Source: Margaritifera margaritifera
Lineage: Eukaryota; Mollusca; Bivalvia; Unionida; Margaritiferidae
Reading direction: 5' to 3'
Length of the DNA stretch: 64,000 bases
Assembly: GCA_029931535.1 (NCBI GenBank)
Contig: JAQPZY010001178.1
Span: 1 to 64,000 of the forward strand
Shown in pieces: positions 13,193 to 24,119 of the stretch. Position 1 is the first letter of the stretch, and every line of letters begins with the position of its first letter. The notes below the pieces were generated by a model that searched no databases, was not told the DNA's origin, and worked only from the letters and a program-made list of their open reading frames with translations. The translations under genes and the position numbers were made by a program.

Positions 13193-14880
13193 TATTACGT
13201 ATTTAAACATCAATACGTTTCATTGTAAACTCTCTGTTAGATGTATCGGATTTAGGTACAGAATGCGTAATGCGATTGTTATTCAAGTTTAAGTCATTGT
13301 TAATTGACTGACCAAGTGTTACATCTTTCTCATCTTAACTGAAACCAAAGTCACGTAAACCTCTTAGAGGTCTGTTTCTTATTTAATTATCACTAATTTG
13401 CATATATCATCACAATTATTAAAGATAACACTTTTACTCTCGTTTCTTTTACTCTTCTAATCGTTTCTTTCCTTCTATATTTATTTCGACTTTGCTTACG
13501 AATAACTTTAGTGTACTTTTGTTTTGCAACGTTCATCAAATGAGTTAACTTTTATCATCGGGCCTCAATTACATTTAAACCTTTCATCATAAATGATTTC
13601 AGATAATGTAATTGTAAAATCCACGATCCCATATTTGATGTTTGAGCAGTTCTTATATTCTTTGTATTTTGTTCAACGTTTTTCCAACTTTTCTATTCTC
13701 TTTTCACTTTTGTAACTATCAAATTTTACAAAGTAATAAACATTGGTAAATAATGGTTGAAAGGGTAGTGTGGTCATGAGTATTGCTATTCGAGCACTTT
13801 CTTTCTATTTATAATTTGTTTTTATATTTTTTATGGTGCCAAGCCCTCGTTATTAAGTAGTCCAGTAGCCTCAAGAAAGCGGCGGAATACCAATACCTGG
13901 GAATATAGTAGTGTCCTAGCCATTAATCATAATACTACTATTATTTGCCCTCTTTGTTTGACGGAGGCTTAGGCCATTTGAAAGAGTCCCCACTACCGTA
14001 GAGGCTGAGACGAAAACCTTTTCACTTAAGTGAAATCCAATCGTACTTTATTTAGGTGACTTACATATATTATTTTTTATTTATTTAAGCAACAAGAATA
14101 TAACCAAAATGCACAACTTATTTCACTTTTAAAGTCAAAAAGAATTTCAGTTAAATTAAATAGTTTTTACTTACATGGAAGTGAAAATATAGTCAATTTC
14201 ACTCAAGTAAATTTTTTGTACTTAAGTGACATTCTTTTCACTTAACTTTAAATATGAATACATGTTAAAACACTTTTGCCAAATAACTCGATCGTTGTTG
14301 GTGTTGTTATTATTATTATTATTATTTTGATTTTGGTGTCACAAATATGATCCAGGAATTTTCAATCAATCTATCAAATACAATGCTTGCAGCTGTTTTG
14401 GGGATATTCTGTGAATAAAGAACGAAAAGTCAGTGTGTCTATTATAGGTTGCAGCATGATAAAGAAGGAATCGGTTTCGAGTTTTTATTTTGTTGTCCTG
14501 AAAAAAGCAGCACCAAAAAAAGGGGAAAACAAGAAATGAAGTGTAAGCCCTATTGTTGTTCTTTAACGAAGAAGAAGAAAAGAAACAGTATTTGGGAAGT
14601 AGCTAAACTGCGTACTTAACTTCTTTTCTCAGGCAGTGCTAAAGTCATTTATTTATGATAATGTGTCAACAGCTGCTATATTCATCCTGGGACGTCATAA
14701 CAAATGGACTCAGATCACAATTATGTTTCCTATATAGTCCCAACATTTGTTTGTCAGTACTGAACTTTCCACTGTGTCCAAATCCTAATAAATCATATGT
14801 TAGTCTAAGTATCTTCAAAGATGAACTCATGGTGAAGTACTTATCATAAATTATCTGGCACTTTTTTTGAAAGGCTGTAC
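13193..14880. other. Intergenic, no gene seen
   Basis: AT-rich. An ATT microsatellite lies near 14308-14327. The stretch at 14030-14240 repeats short words such as 'cacttaagtga' and 'ttcacttaa' and looks like an old degenerate inverted repeat. Confidence 0.35.
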
Positions 14881-14884
14881 TGTA

Positions 14885-15588
14885 AACAAGGTAGATTTTT
14901 AAAGAAAAAGAATTTCCCTGGTTTTCCTCACTGGTTATCCTGACTATTAAAAAAACAATTGTATATCTTAGGTATTGTTAAAAGAACTTTGAATTCCCTT
15001 AATTTTGGTGAATGATTGATGGGTGCGATTTGGGATATAGAGTATACAGCTTGGTCTTACTAAATATGTGCACTTAAACAAAAACAAAAAATTTTTAAAA
15101 AAATAAATAAATAAATTTTTTTAAAAATGCCTAAATCCGCTTGTTCATTTTCACTTCCTGGACTTCAATGGTAAATAAAAAAATTATAAAAAAAATTAAA
15201 ATAAAAAAATACTATTAAAAGAGAGTCGATAACTTTTTTCACTTTTCATATACTTTGTAATTCATTCATTGTACTTTCAGAGGCTGGTGTTGCCTACTCT
15301 GGCAAAATTTGTTTTGTTATTTTAATAACTTCTGAAAATATTGTACTTTTGACTAATTCAGGCTGATGTTTGAAGTACTTTTGGAGTGGACATTTCTGTC
15401 TGCTGTGTGCATAGATCATATACACTTTCCACAAGTTCAATATGTAAAGAAATTTCAGCCACAGTACATGAAAGTAGCATAGAGGTATGCCAACATTCTC
15501 TTCATTGTGCATGTTGCAAATGCAAACAACTTCAACTTACAACTATCACTCTCTCAGAAGTTCGTAATATCTGTAGAGCTCCCCCATA
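14885..15588 (+). repeat. R1 interspersed repeat, copy B (longest)
   Basis: Colinear with copies A, C and D. It starts near 'ccctggttttcctcactggttatcc', passes through 'gggtgcgatttgggatatagagtatac' and the 'cacttcctggacttcaa' block, and ends at 'ctgtagagctccccc'. An A-rich, indel-prone stretch (15080-15230) sits where the other copies also carry low-complexity sequence. The + strand keeps an open frame at 15386-15589 with the peptide SICKEISATVHESSIEVCQ. Confidence 0.8.
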
Positions 15589-16299
15589 AAGACCACATAT
15601 GTATTATTATATGATTTAATTTTGGCTGTATAGCTGAAACATTTAAGTCGCAAGCATCTAAACAGTCCTTTTGAATAATTCTCATGTATTTTTGCCACAG
15701 AATAGTATTCACTAGTAGTAAAGTCCCACACAAGCCCAGCTTCCCCCCACCCTATGATGAAAAGTGAGCTATTTAAAAAATACACATTGCATTTTCTCAA
15801 CAATAGCAACTAATGTTTTGGTAAAGGACAGGAACATGAAACTTGCCACAATTATTTCTGAAATGTCACTAATAACATTTACAGTTTGAACAGTAATGGA
15901 AGAGTTCAGGTTCACAGGTCAAAGTGTACAAAGTTTGATAATTCTTCTAACACTAGTATATGGAAGAAAGCGAATCTGCTTTATCATAATTATTTTCCTT
16001 AATTTTATTACAAGCGAATGAAAAGAAACATTTTTGCTACATTTTTCTTTCACTTAATACAAAAGTTTTAAATTTAAGTTGACTTTACTCCTGTGTCCTA
16101 AGACTTCTAATATCCCCATAATTGAGGTCATTGTACACAAAATACTGCCACAAGGCATATTGTGTAAGCAAGAGCAAAATAGGCATAATTATCTTATTTT
16201 CAGGCATAACATCAATGTTAATATACCATTTTGTTGAGAAAAGCATACATGATTATATGAGAAAGAGAAAAGTAATTGCACAAACTTTCATATTTGTCT
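15589..16299. other. Spacer between two R1 copies, no gene seen
   Basis: Unique-looking AT-rich DNA. The two R1 copies on either side share orientation. Confidence 0.35.
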
Positions 16300-16785
16300 T
16301 AAGATGTGCACCTCTCAAAAAACTGCTAGCTCCTCATGGTCATTTTCACTTCCTGAACTTCAAAAGTAAAAAAAGTAAATAAAAAAAACAACAAAAAACA
16401 CACACACACAAAAAAACAGCCGATAACTTTTTTTTTTACTTTTTATATATTTTGTAATTCATTCATTGTACTTTCAGAGGCTGATGTTGCCTACTCTGGC
16501 AACATTTGTTTCCTTATTTTAATAATTGCTGAAAATAGTGTACTTTTGACTAATTCAGGCTGATTTTTAGAATACTTTGGGGTGGCCATTTTTGTCTGTT
16601 GTGTGCTTAGATCTTGTCCAATTTCCACAAGTACAATATGTAAAGAAATTTCAGCGACAGTACATGAAAGTAGCATAGAGGTATGCCAACATTCTCTCCA
16701 CTGTGCATGTTGCAAACGCAAACAACTTCATCTTATACCTGTCACTCTCTCAGAAGCACGTGTTATCTGTAGAGCGCCCCCTTAA
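16300..16785 (+). repeat. R1 interspersed repeat, copy C
   Basis: It begins near 'taagatgtgcacctctcaaaa', continues through the 'cacttcctgaacttcaa' block and ends at 'ctgtagagcgccccc'. It is open on the + strand (16582-16785, TICKEISATVHESSIEVCQ) and on the minus strand (16491-16721, QPELVKSTLFSAIIKIRKQ). Confidence 0.8.
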
Positions 16786-17289
<504 letters not shown>

Positions 17290-17396
17290 AAAATGAAAAA
17301 ATCTACGAATCTCTTTAAAAAAACTTGGTTTTAAAGTAAGGTTTAACCTTATTACTGTCTCATTCATAAATAGTAAGGAATATTGTTTTACTTTTT

Positions 17397-17457
17397 GGCG
17401 ACACTAGATATATCCTCTTCGCGACCGCGGTCGCCCAAACGTTGCTTGTGTGTCGCC
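17397..17457. repeat. GC-rich nested inverted repeat between TA tracts
   Basis: GGCGACAC (17397-17404) pairs with GTGTCGCC (17450-17457), and between them sits the perfect 14-bp palindrome GCGACCGCGGTCGC (17421-17434). The block is strikingly GC-rich against its surroundings and lies between two long TA microsatellites. Confidence 0.75.
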
Positions 17458-17474
17458 GAATGGTAGCATATCTG

Positions 17475-17478
<4 letters not shown>

Positions 17479-17552
<74 letters not shown>
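17479..17552. repeat. (TA)n microsatellite
   Basis: About 74 bases of uninterrupted TA ending in ACACACACA. Confidence 0.97.
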
Positions 17553-17560
<8 letters not shown>

Positions 17561-17841
17561 TTAAAAATAACATGGCTTTTAAAGGGATGGTATAAAGAAA
17601 TTTAATATACAAATACTGTTGGTATATAAAATTGTGATCCACCCATGGCGAATAAATAAGCATATATATACCTGGTTTCAACAGTATGTTATTGCTTCTA
17701 TATCTCTCTAGATCAGTAATGAGTTTCCACTAATTAATCATTATCGACATAAGAAAATAACGAGAAAAATTTTAATAATCCCCGTTTTTTAAATGAATTA
17801 TATATGGTGCACAATTACATTGAAATCCCCTCTGCTTTCCC

Positions 17842-17843
17842 TT

Positions 17844-17915
<72 letters not shown>
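17842..17915. repeat. (CT)n microsatellite
   Basis: Nearly pure CT run with one TTT interruption. Smaller CT tracts follow at 18281-18298 and 18348-18366. Confidence 0.97.
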
Positions 17916-17918
<3 letters not shown>

Positions 17919-19136
17919 CATAAGGGACACAAATACGTGGAAATTTGTGGAGAGAGAGTGAGGGAGAGAAAAAAAACTGAGCTGGATGAAATCATTGAAT
18001 TTGAACTTACACCTAGTAACCTACAAGAACATGGGTCGTCGTAATGGTATGTGTAGACTTTCAGTGGAATTTATTTAGTTTTCGCATTACGAATGATACA
18101 AAGTTGCAATAGTCTGTCGAGACTGTACGGTAAATTTCTTGGTTAGGAGGCACGCACATACTGTAATTTATACAATGCTTTTTTTTTTTCTTTTTTTTTT
18201 TTTGAACCTATATTAGGGTTCTAAAAAGAGATTATTTTTAAATATTAAAATCCCCGAAGGCCGCTCTCCCCCGCCCCCCACTCTCTCTCTCTCTCTCTTG
18301 GTTGGTCTGTCAGTGTATTTATCACAGTGTATTTTATCACAGTGTATCTCTCTCTTTCTCTCTCTGGATCATCGTCGCAAGCTACAAACAAAAATCCGTA
18401 AAAAAAAACGAGCGTAGCGGATTTTCGCCTGTGTCATGCGACGATGTCTCTGGACCTATGAATGATGGTAACATTTACAGACAAACCGACCAAAGGAAAG
18501 GGGGAAGAGAGAGATGGAGGATAAAGCCAATCTTATGATCCGCATCAATGTTAATTAAAAAATAATAATGACTCAAATCAACTTCAAATAAATTTAAATG
18601 TTTGAATTACCTCTTGTTGGCTCATCATTTAGCTTAGTCTATATTCCACACTTGTTTCAATATACTCGTTGATGGTCAAGAAGCTAACCATGCTGTGTTT
18701 GTAGTTCTCTACTTTTTTCACTTAAACTATCTTTCATTTTTAAATCATAAGTGTGTCTTATATTTATTTAATCAATATGAATAAAAATAGGAGCTAAAAA
18801 AGAAAAGAAGCAACTTATCAATTTGCAAAGAGAATTGTAATAGCCGCAATAGATACAGAACTACATTATGTAGCGGACACACTAGACAGGGATGTGAAGA
18901 GTTCACTCATTCCGTCAATACAGTTTTCTGTAGTTAGTCTTAACTCCGTTTGAAATGCAAGTATGTGTATTTGTATGTGATATAAATAAAACATGTGTAG
19001 CATTTACACTGTATCTTTGATATACCACTCGTTGTATACATTTTTCATTACAAGGAAACTCGGCAAGCCTCGTTTCCTTTTAATGAAAAATGTATACATA
19101 TCGTGCCATGTCAATGATACAGCGTACATACTATAC

Positions 19137-19140
<4 letters not shown>
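17916..19140. other. Intergenic, no gene seen
   Basis: CT-rich patches and AT-rich unique sequence. A short inverted repeat, 'aaaatgtatac', recurs in inverse orientation within about 19035-19098 ('gtatacatttttcatta...taatgaaaaatgtatac'), forming a potential hairpin. Confidence 0.4.
19035..19098. repeat. Perfect-arm hairpin, 17-bp arms
   Basis: GTATACATTTTTCATTA (left) and TAATGAAAAATGTATAC (right) are exact inverted copies separated by about 30 bases with further 'aaggaaac...gtttcctt' pairing inside. Function unknown. Confidence 0.7.
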
Positions 19141-19222
<82 letters not shown>

Positions 19223-19223
19223 A
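19141..19223. repeat. (TA)n(CA)n compound microsatellite
   Basis: About 58 bases of TA followed by about 24 bases of CA. Confidence 0.97.
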
Positions 19224-19637
19224 CATACACACACATATCGTTTTGTTCTGCCCACTGATTTAAAATATTTTCTTGTGGGAGGAGGGGAGAAACACGTGTA
19301 AAAAAAACTTCCATATTGTAAGCAAGGTAATTCCTCTATAATTTTCAACGTCACTAACCGGGCCCCTTTTATGTAAGGGTATGATATAACATTCGGACTT
19401 TAACTGTGGAAAAATACCAGTATCAAAACTGACACTAAATAAAGACTGCAAATAAGGCAACTACTTTGGTGGACCATGTATTAGAAATTCATTCCATATT
19501 TTATCCAGAACAGTACTTTTCCCAGATTTGTATTGCATAGAAGCTTTATAAATTTCGACACTACTTATAGATCTATTAGGTTCATCAAATAAAAGTTTTC
19601 TTGTATTATATAAATGAATTTCTCGTTCTGGTACAAC

Positions 19638-20351
19638 CAGTGGCGTCACTAGGGGGTTGCTAGGGGTTCGGGCCGCACCGGGTGACACCATCACAGGGGG
19701 GGGGGGGGTGACACCAAAATGGAAAAATGCAAATTCGACAGAGCAGAGCAGACAGAGCTCGCTCTAGTCGGTTTCATAACCGATCGTGGTTAAATGCAAG
19801 AGCAGGGTGCCATTTGCGAAGCCAAAGACTGGTCAGTATTTGACGTTTTGAAATTAATAGCTGAATGGGACTTCCTAGAATCTCTCCCAATCCTCTCACT
19901 AAGCCTATGTGAGAGGAGCTTTTCAAAACTGAAACTTATAAAGAACTATTTGCGATCTACCATGGGACTGTCAAGGCTTTCTGATTTTGCGATATTATCA
20001 ATTGAAAGTGATATGGTGAAGGATGTTGATTTTGATGAAGTGATTGACAAGTTTGCAGCTTTGAAGACCAGGAAAGGAAAGTTTTAACTGTAAAGTTTAA
20101 TGTTTAATGTTTAATGTTAAAATAAAAAATAACATAATTTTGTTGCAGTTCTTAAACGCTATTACCTCAAATTTTATTGTTTTCTTCTTATGTCCTTTGT
20201 AACTTTAGGATTTAAATTTACAAACATTACTATAGGCGATTCTGTATGGTCTGGTACAGGAGGACTCGGAGGAGGTCCATGGGGGAAGTCTGGAGGGGGT
20301 GACACCATGAGTTTACCGCACTGGGTGACGCCAACCCTAGTGACGCCACTG
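19638..20351 (+). mobile_element. hAT element, 714 bp, with 8-bp target duplication
   Basis: The terminal inverted repeats are CAGTGGCGTCACTAGGG at the left and CCCTAGTGACGCCACTG at the right, a perfect 17-bp pair. The flanks are GGTACAAC at 19630-19637 and again at 20352-20359, a perfect 8-bp duplication diagnostic of hAT insertion. It lies inside the LINE fragment, so it is younger than that copy. It keeps only the C-terminal end of a transposase and must have been moved in trans by a complete relative. Confidence 0.95.
19794..20087 (+). pseudogene. hAT transposase C-terminal dimerisation fragment
   Basis: The open frame contains SLCERSFSKLKLIKNYLRST followed by MGLSRLSDFAILSIE, the hAT C-terminal dimerisation motif (ERxFSxLKxIKNxLRST). 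The natural stop follows 'KTRKGKF' at 20085-20087. The DDE catalytic core, the insertion domain and the BED zinc finger are absent, so this internal-deletion derivative has no catalytic activity of its own. Confidence 0.9.
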
Positions 20352-20640
20352 GGTACAACGAATAAAGGGTCATCAAGCTGATTTACTGACTTCAAACAGT
20401 TTGCAAATTCATCAGCATAAAGTTTAGAGTGTTTCCCAAAAGCACGTGACTTTAACATTTTCCCAAAATAGTTGACGTTTTTATTTCGGGATTTTAGCTG
20501 CTTACCAGTCTGCTTGTCAATGTATTGAGAGAGGGGGGGGGAGGGGCAGCAAATACAAGAAATGATGCACACTGAAAATTGATTGTAATTATTGTGCCAT
20601 CCTGTAAATGAACAATGAAGTCCAGAAATATACTATAGTG

Positions 20641-20825
20641 CAGTGGTCCTCAACGCAGTGCCCGCGGGCGCCATGGCGCCCGCCAAGGTTTTTTTTTGTG
20701 CCCGCGGAAGAAGTTATCATGAATAATAAATAATAAAAAGATGAGTCAAGTTAATTCGTTGGTGCCCGCCATTCTCTCATAAACTCACAAATGTGCTCGT
20801 GGCACAAAAAGGTTGGGGACCCCTG
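20641..20825. mobile_element. hAT-type MITE, 185 bp
   Basis: The ends are CAGTGGTCCTCAAC and GTTGGGGACCCCTG. Perfect 8-bp target duplication CTATAGTG at 20633-20640 and 20826-20833. The interior has the repeated words 'tgcccgcgg' and 'gcgcccgcc'. No coding capacity. Confidence 0.95.
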
Positions 20826-20945
20826 CTATAGTGTAGTTGTCGATAAATTCAGTTGGATAAATTTTGCCAATATTTTACAGGTATAAATTCCGCAAAACTC
20901 ATTCTAACGCAATATGAATATGTTCCAGATTATAGAACAATGTAA

Positions 20946-21118
20946 TGGTTTATAGGTAAATTTAGGTTGGCCTGCCATAATGTTTATAGGTAAATTTAGG
21001 TTGGACTGCCATAATGTTTATAGGTAAATTTAGGTTGGACTGCCATAATGTTTATAGGTAAATTTAGGTTGCACTGCCATAATGTTTATAGGTAAATTTA
21101 GGTTGGACTGCCATAATG
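20946..21118. repeat. 34-bp tandem repeat, about 5 copies
   Basis: The unit reads 'tttataggtaaatttagg' then 'ttggactgccataatg'. Copies differ at only one or two bases, so the array is recent. Confidence 0.95.
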
Positions 21119-21734
21119 TTACGTCAGTTCTACTTCAGCAGATGAACTGATGACTATTTTCCTTCAGCAACGTAAAGTTTTCAAGAAGTGTTTAAAATGT
21201 ATGGATTAAGGTAATTTGGCTATGAAACAACAAAATGTTATCCTGGGAAACACATTCATAGAAATGTCACTGGGTAATGTTAATTAAAATTGGTTATGCA
21301 TAGTTCGATGGTTATGGTCTCCGAGGAGTCACTCGATGTCAAAGGATGATTTTCCAAAGAGGATTGCAGAAGAGGGCTGCTGCTGTGATTGGAAGAAGAG
21401 TGGTGACTGGCGTTGGCTAGGCTACCGTTGTTGTTACTGTCGGTGTATTTCAGCGAAGGATTGGGAAGAAAATAATCAATACAACTGCTGAGTAAAATAG
21501 TCCACAATTCTTTATCTCCTTGTTGCAAACTCAAATTTCCAATGGTGCTCTAATGACATAATACACCACAAAAATTTTGCAGAAAAAGACAATTTGATTG
21601 CTAGGGACACGTTCTCCACAGCGCACTCACATGGTTGTTTTTCTAGTTCTTGAAGAGAGGAACTCTGAAAAGGAGCTGTGTTTTATCGACAAGGTGGTAA
21701 CTTTAGCGTCTTTTTTCAGTCGATGATTTGTTAA
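21119..21734 (-). other. Sequence flanking the integrase remnant; Ser-rich open frame
   Basis: The minus strand is open at 21280-21534 (84 codons) with Ser/Asn-rich sequence (for example SNNNGSLANASHHSSSNHSS). It could be the old C-terminal tail of the same mobile element or chance. I do not recognise it. Confidence 0.25.
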
Positions 21735-22330
21735 GCTGCAATCCAAGAATCGAAACGGGGAGGATATCCTTTCCAACAAAATTTCACTTCTTGAAGTCGA
21801 CGTTTTTACGTGTTCTTCGATCGAGAATGCTTTGATATCGTACAGGTCGTCTTTTCTCGGTCACTCGTTGTAACTCACATGTAAAACGTTCCTTTTAACA
21901 CTTCTACGTTCATATCTTCCAGTTTATAGACGGGATGATCATGTCCACTCATTTGTCCTGTGACACGAAACAATTCTGACGACCAGATGGGTAAACAACC
22001 TTTGTCAAAAGTGCGTTTTATTTTTTCCAATGCGAAATCAATCTCCAGTGTTTAACACTTCTTTCTTTGTTCTTTTTTTTTTTTTTTTTTTTTTTTGACG
22101 CTCCAAACAATCGACTAAACACCATCATTTCGTTTTCAGGCGTCACTTCTTCGGAAGCATACCCATTGCTACGATGATACGATTGCTTGTAAGTTTTGAT
22201 TAGACGTGGTAACACGTCGATGTACGTGAAAGTATGCTGACACGTAAAATATTTCCACATACGTTCGTTCAAAGTTCTTTGAAAGCGTTCCACGACACTA
22301 GCTTTTGTTCCAGGATTTTCAGAGGTGAAG
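21735..22330 (-). pseudogene. Polinton/Maverick-like integrase C-terminal remnant with chromodomain
   Basis: On the minus strand the frame from 22293 contains VERFQRTLNERMWKYF-like sequence (here starting MERFQRT by alternative start), SYHRS and EVTPENE, which are the end of a retroviral-type integrase core as carried by Polinton/Maverick elements. After a poly-A insertion (seen as T at 22073-22097) come FDKG.LPIWSSELF and PVYKLED, the conserved C-terminal strand-rich domain. Near 21735-21790 there is KGYPPRFDSWI, a chromodomain end. Stops and frame shifts show it is inactive. Other Polinton genes were not seen. This is an old genomic copy and is described only. Confidence 0.8.
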
Positions 22331-22343
22331 AAATGAATGTTTT

Positions 22344-22378
<35 letters not shown>

Positions 22379-22470
22379 TTCTTTATGAAAATCTTGCTTA
22401 AGAAATTATGTGCCTTTGCTATCGTAATCGTCCTTCCATACTAACATTGACACTGTCAAATTACTAACAG

Positions 22471-22599
22471 GAAGATCATGAGGATTTACAAGTAGATATG
22501 GCAGAATCCACCTTGAAAGGAATGACTCTAAGCAACGGAACAGCTGTTTCCTACGACGTTGTACTTGACAACATCAGCGTACACAAACATCAGTTTTAG
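22471..22599 (+). CDS. Possible terminal exon of an unknown protein
   Basis: A plausible splice acceptor (ttactaacag, ending 22470) is followed by 42 open codons ending in TAG at 22597-22599. The peptide contains LKGMTLSNGTAVSYDVVLDN. Composition looks protein-like and richer in GC than the flanks. There is no recognisable domain, upstream exon or poly(A) signal, so this may be chance or a mobile-element piece. Confidence 0.2.
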   Translation, partial: EDHEDLQVDMAESTLKGMTLSNGTAVSYDVVLDNISVHKHQF

Positions 22600-22934
22600 T
22601 CTTTGGTTTAATTTGATAGGTTTGCGAAAATACTTGTAGAATCGATCGTTGTTGTGAATGTCTTATGACTGTGGTACTATGTTAGTGCCTGGTTTCAAAA
22701 TTTTTCAAGTTTATTGGGGGGGGGGGGTGAGCATCGATTCTTGGATCAGACAGTTGTGACAAAGCTACTTTATGTATTTTTCTTTCTTTTTTTTTTAAAA
22801 AAAATCTTGTATGTGCTGTGGTATGTGAAGGATACCTTTTGAGGCCATCAACCTCTACCAATGTAACAATGTAGCCTCATTTGCGGCCACCCGATTCTAT
22901 CATTGTAACCTGTGTTAAACTCCTGGCGTATGTG

Positions 22935-23742
22935 GGTGGTGTGGTGTTATGCGCGCGCGCGTGCGTATGTGTGTATGTGTACGTCGTGCGGTGAGGCGTG
23001 CGGTGCATTGCGATGCGTGCGTACGGTGCTGTGTTGTGCTTGTGTTAGCTGCGGTGTCGTGTGGTGCGTCAGGTGTGGTGTGCATTCAGTGCGGTGTCTG
23101 TAGTGCGACATGATGTGTGAGTGTGTGTATGTGTGTGCGTGTTGCAGTGAGGTGTACATGCTTGTATAGTGAGGCAAGGTGAGGTGCGGTGTTGTGCTTG
23201 TGTGAGCTGCGGTGAAATGTGGTGCGTGAGGTGTAGTGTGCGTGCAGTGCGGTCGATGCGTGTGTTCCGGTATGGTACGTGCATGGTGTGTGTGGTTGCG
23301 TTTGCGTGTGGTGCAGTGTGTTTGCGTGTGCGTGTAGTGTGGTATGTGAGGTTGCGTTTGCGTGTGCGTGCAGTGTGGTGTGTGAGGTTGCGTTTGCGTG
23401 TGGTGTGTGCAGTGTGTTTGCGTGCGGTGTGGTGTGTGCAGTTGTGTTTGAGTGTGCGTGTGGTATGGTGTGTGTGGTTGCGTTTGCGTGTGGTGCAGCG
23501 TGTTTGCGTGTGCGTGCTTCGGTGTGCGTGCATGTGTGCTTTCGTGTGCGTGCGTGAGTGCTTTGGTGTGCGTGCATGTGTGCTTAAGTGTGCGTGCATG
23601 GGTGCTTATGTGTGCGCGCGTGCCTGTTTTTGTGTGCGCGTGTGTTTGTGTGTGCGTGCGTGTTTGTGTGTGCGTGCATGTGTGTGTTTGTGTGTGTGCG
23701 TGTTTGTGTGTGTGCGTGTTTGTGTGTACGTGCGTGTTGCTG
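22935..23742. repeat. Large GT/GC-rich minisatellite
   Basis: About 800 bases built from words such as 'gtgcgtg', 'gtgtggt' and 'gttgcgtttgcgtgtg' with strong strand asymmetry (G/T on +, A/C on -). Open frames run through it on both strands, producing Cys/Val or His/Thr repeats, and are not genes. It runs directly into R1 copy D, replacing that copy's left part. Alternating purine-pyrimidine content suggests Z-DNA potential. Confidence 0.95.
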
Positions 23743-24119
23743 GCTCCACTTGGTCAATTCCACTTCCTGGACTTCAAAGGTAAATTGTAAAAAAAAACGA
23801 GCTGATAACTTTTTTACTTTTTATACAAAATTAAAAAATTAGTTTTCCCTATTTCACTAACTGCTAAATTTAGTGTACTTTGGACTAATTCATGCCGATT
23901 TTTTTATCACATAGGAGCAGCCATTTTGGTCAGATGTGTGCTTAGATCATCTATAATTTCCACAAGCACAATATGTAAAGAAATTTCAGCCACGATGCAT
24001 GAAAATTGCATAGAGGTATGCCAACATTCTCTCCATTGTGCATGTTGCAAATGAAAACAACTTCACCTTACACCTGTAACTCTCCCAGAAGTACGTAATA
24101 TCTGTAGAGCGCCACCTAT
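23740..24119 (+). repeat. R1 interspersed repeat, copy D (left-truncated)
   Basis: It begins 'gctggctccacttggtc' (equivalent to 'gctagctcctcatggtc' in copy C), continues through 'cacttcctggacttcaa' and ends at 'ctgtagagcgccacc'. The frame kept open in the other copies has one stop here, after 'CACCK'. Confidence 0.78.

Larger units (their letters stand above)
19262..20572 (-). pseudogene. LINE reverse-transcriptase fragment, split by a hAT element
   Basis: Read on the minus strand, the order is: a 5' portion (20572 down to about 20360) with SRNKNVNYFGKML and YADEFANCLKSVNQLDDPLF; then, after the inserted element, SSVEIYKAS, KSGKSTVLDKIWNEFL (about 19629-19461); then in another frame SFDTGIFPQLKS, PLHKRGP and NYRGITLL (19460-19340). 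These last blocks are the hallmark N-terminal part of non-LTR reverse transcriptases. The catalytic Asp motifs are missing because the copy ends there. It is broken by one insertion and at least one frameshift. Confidence 0.85.

Noticed and set aside
17793..18044. Leu/Ser and Arg/Glu repeat open frames
   Set aside because: Products of the CT microsatellite on the two strands.
22912..23842. Several 60-200 codon Cys/Val and His/Thr frames
   Set aside because: Generated by the GT minisatellite. Frames are open on both strands at once and lack any domain.
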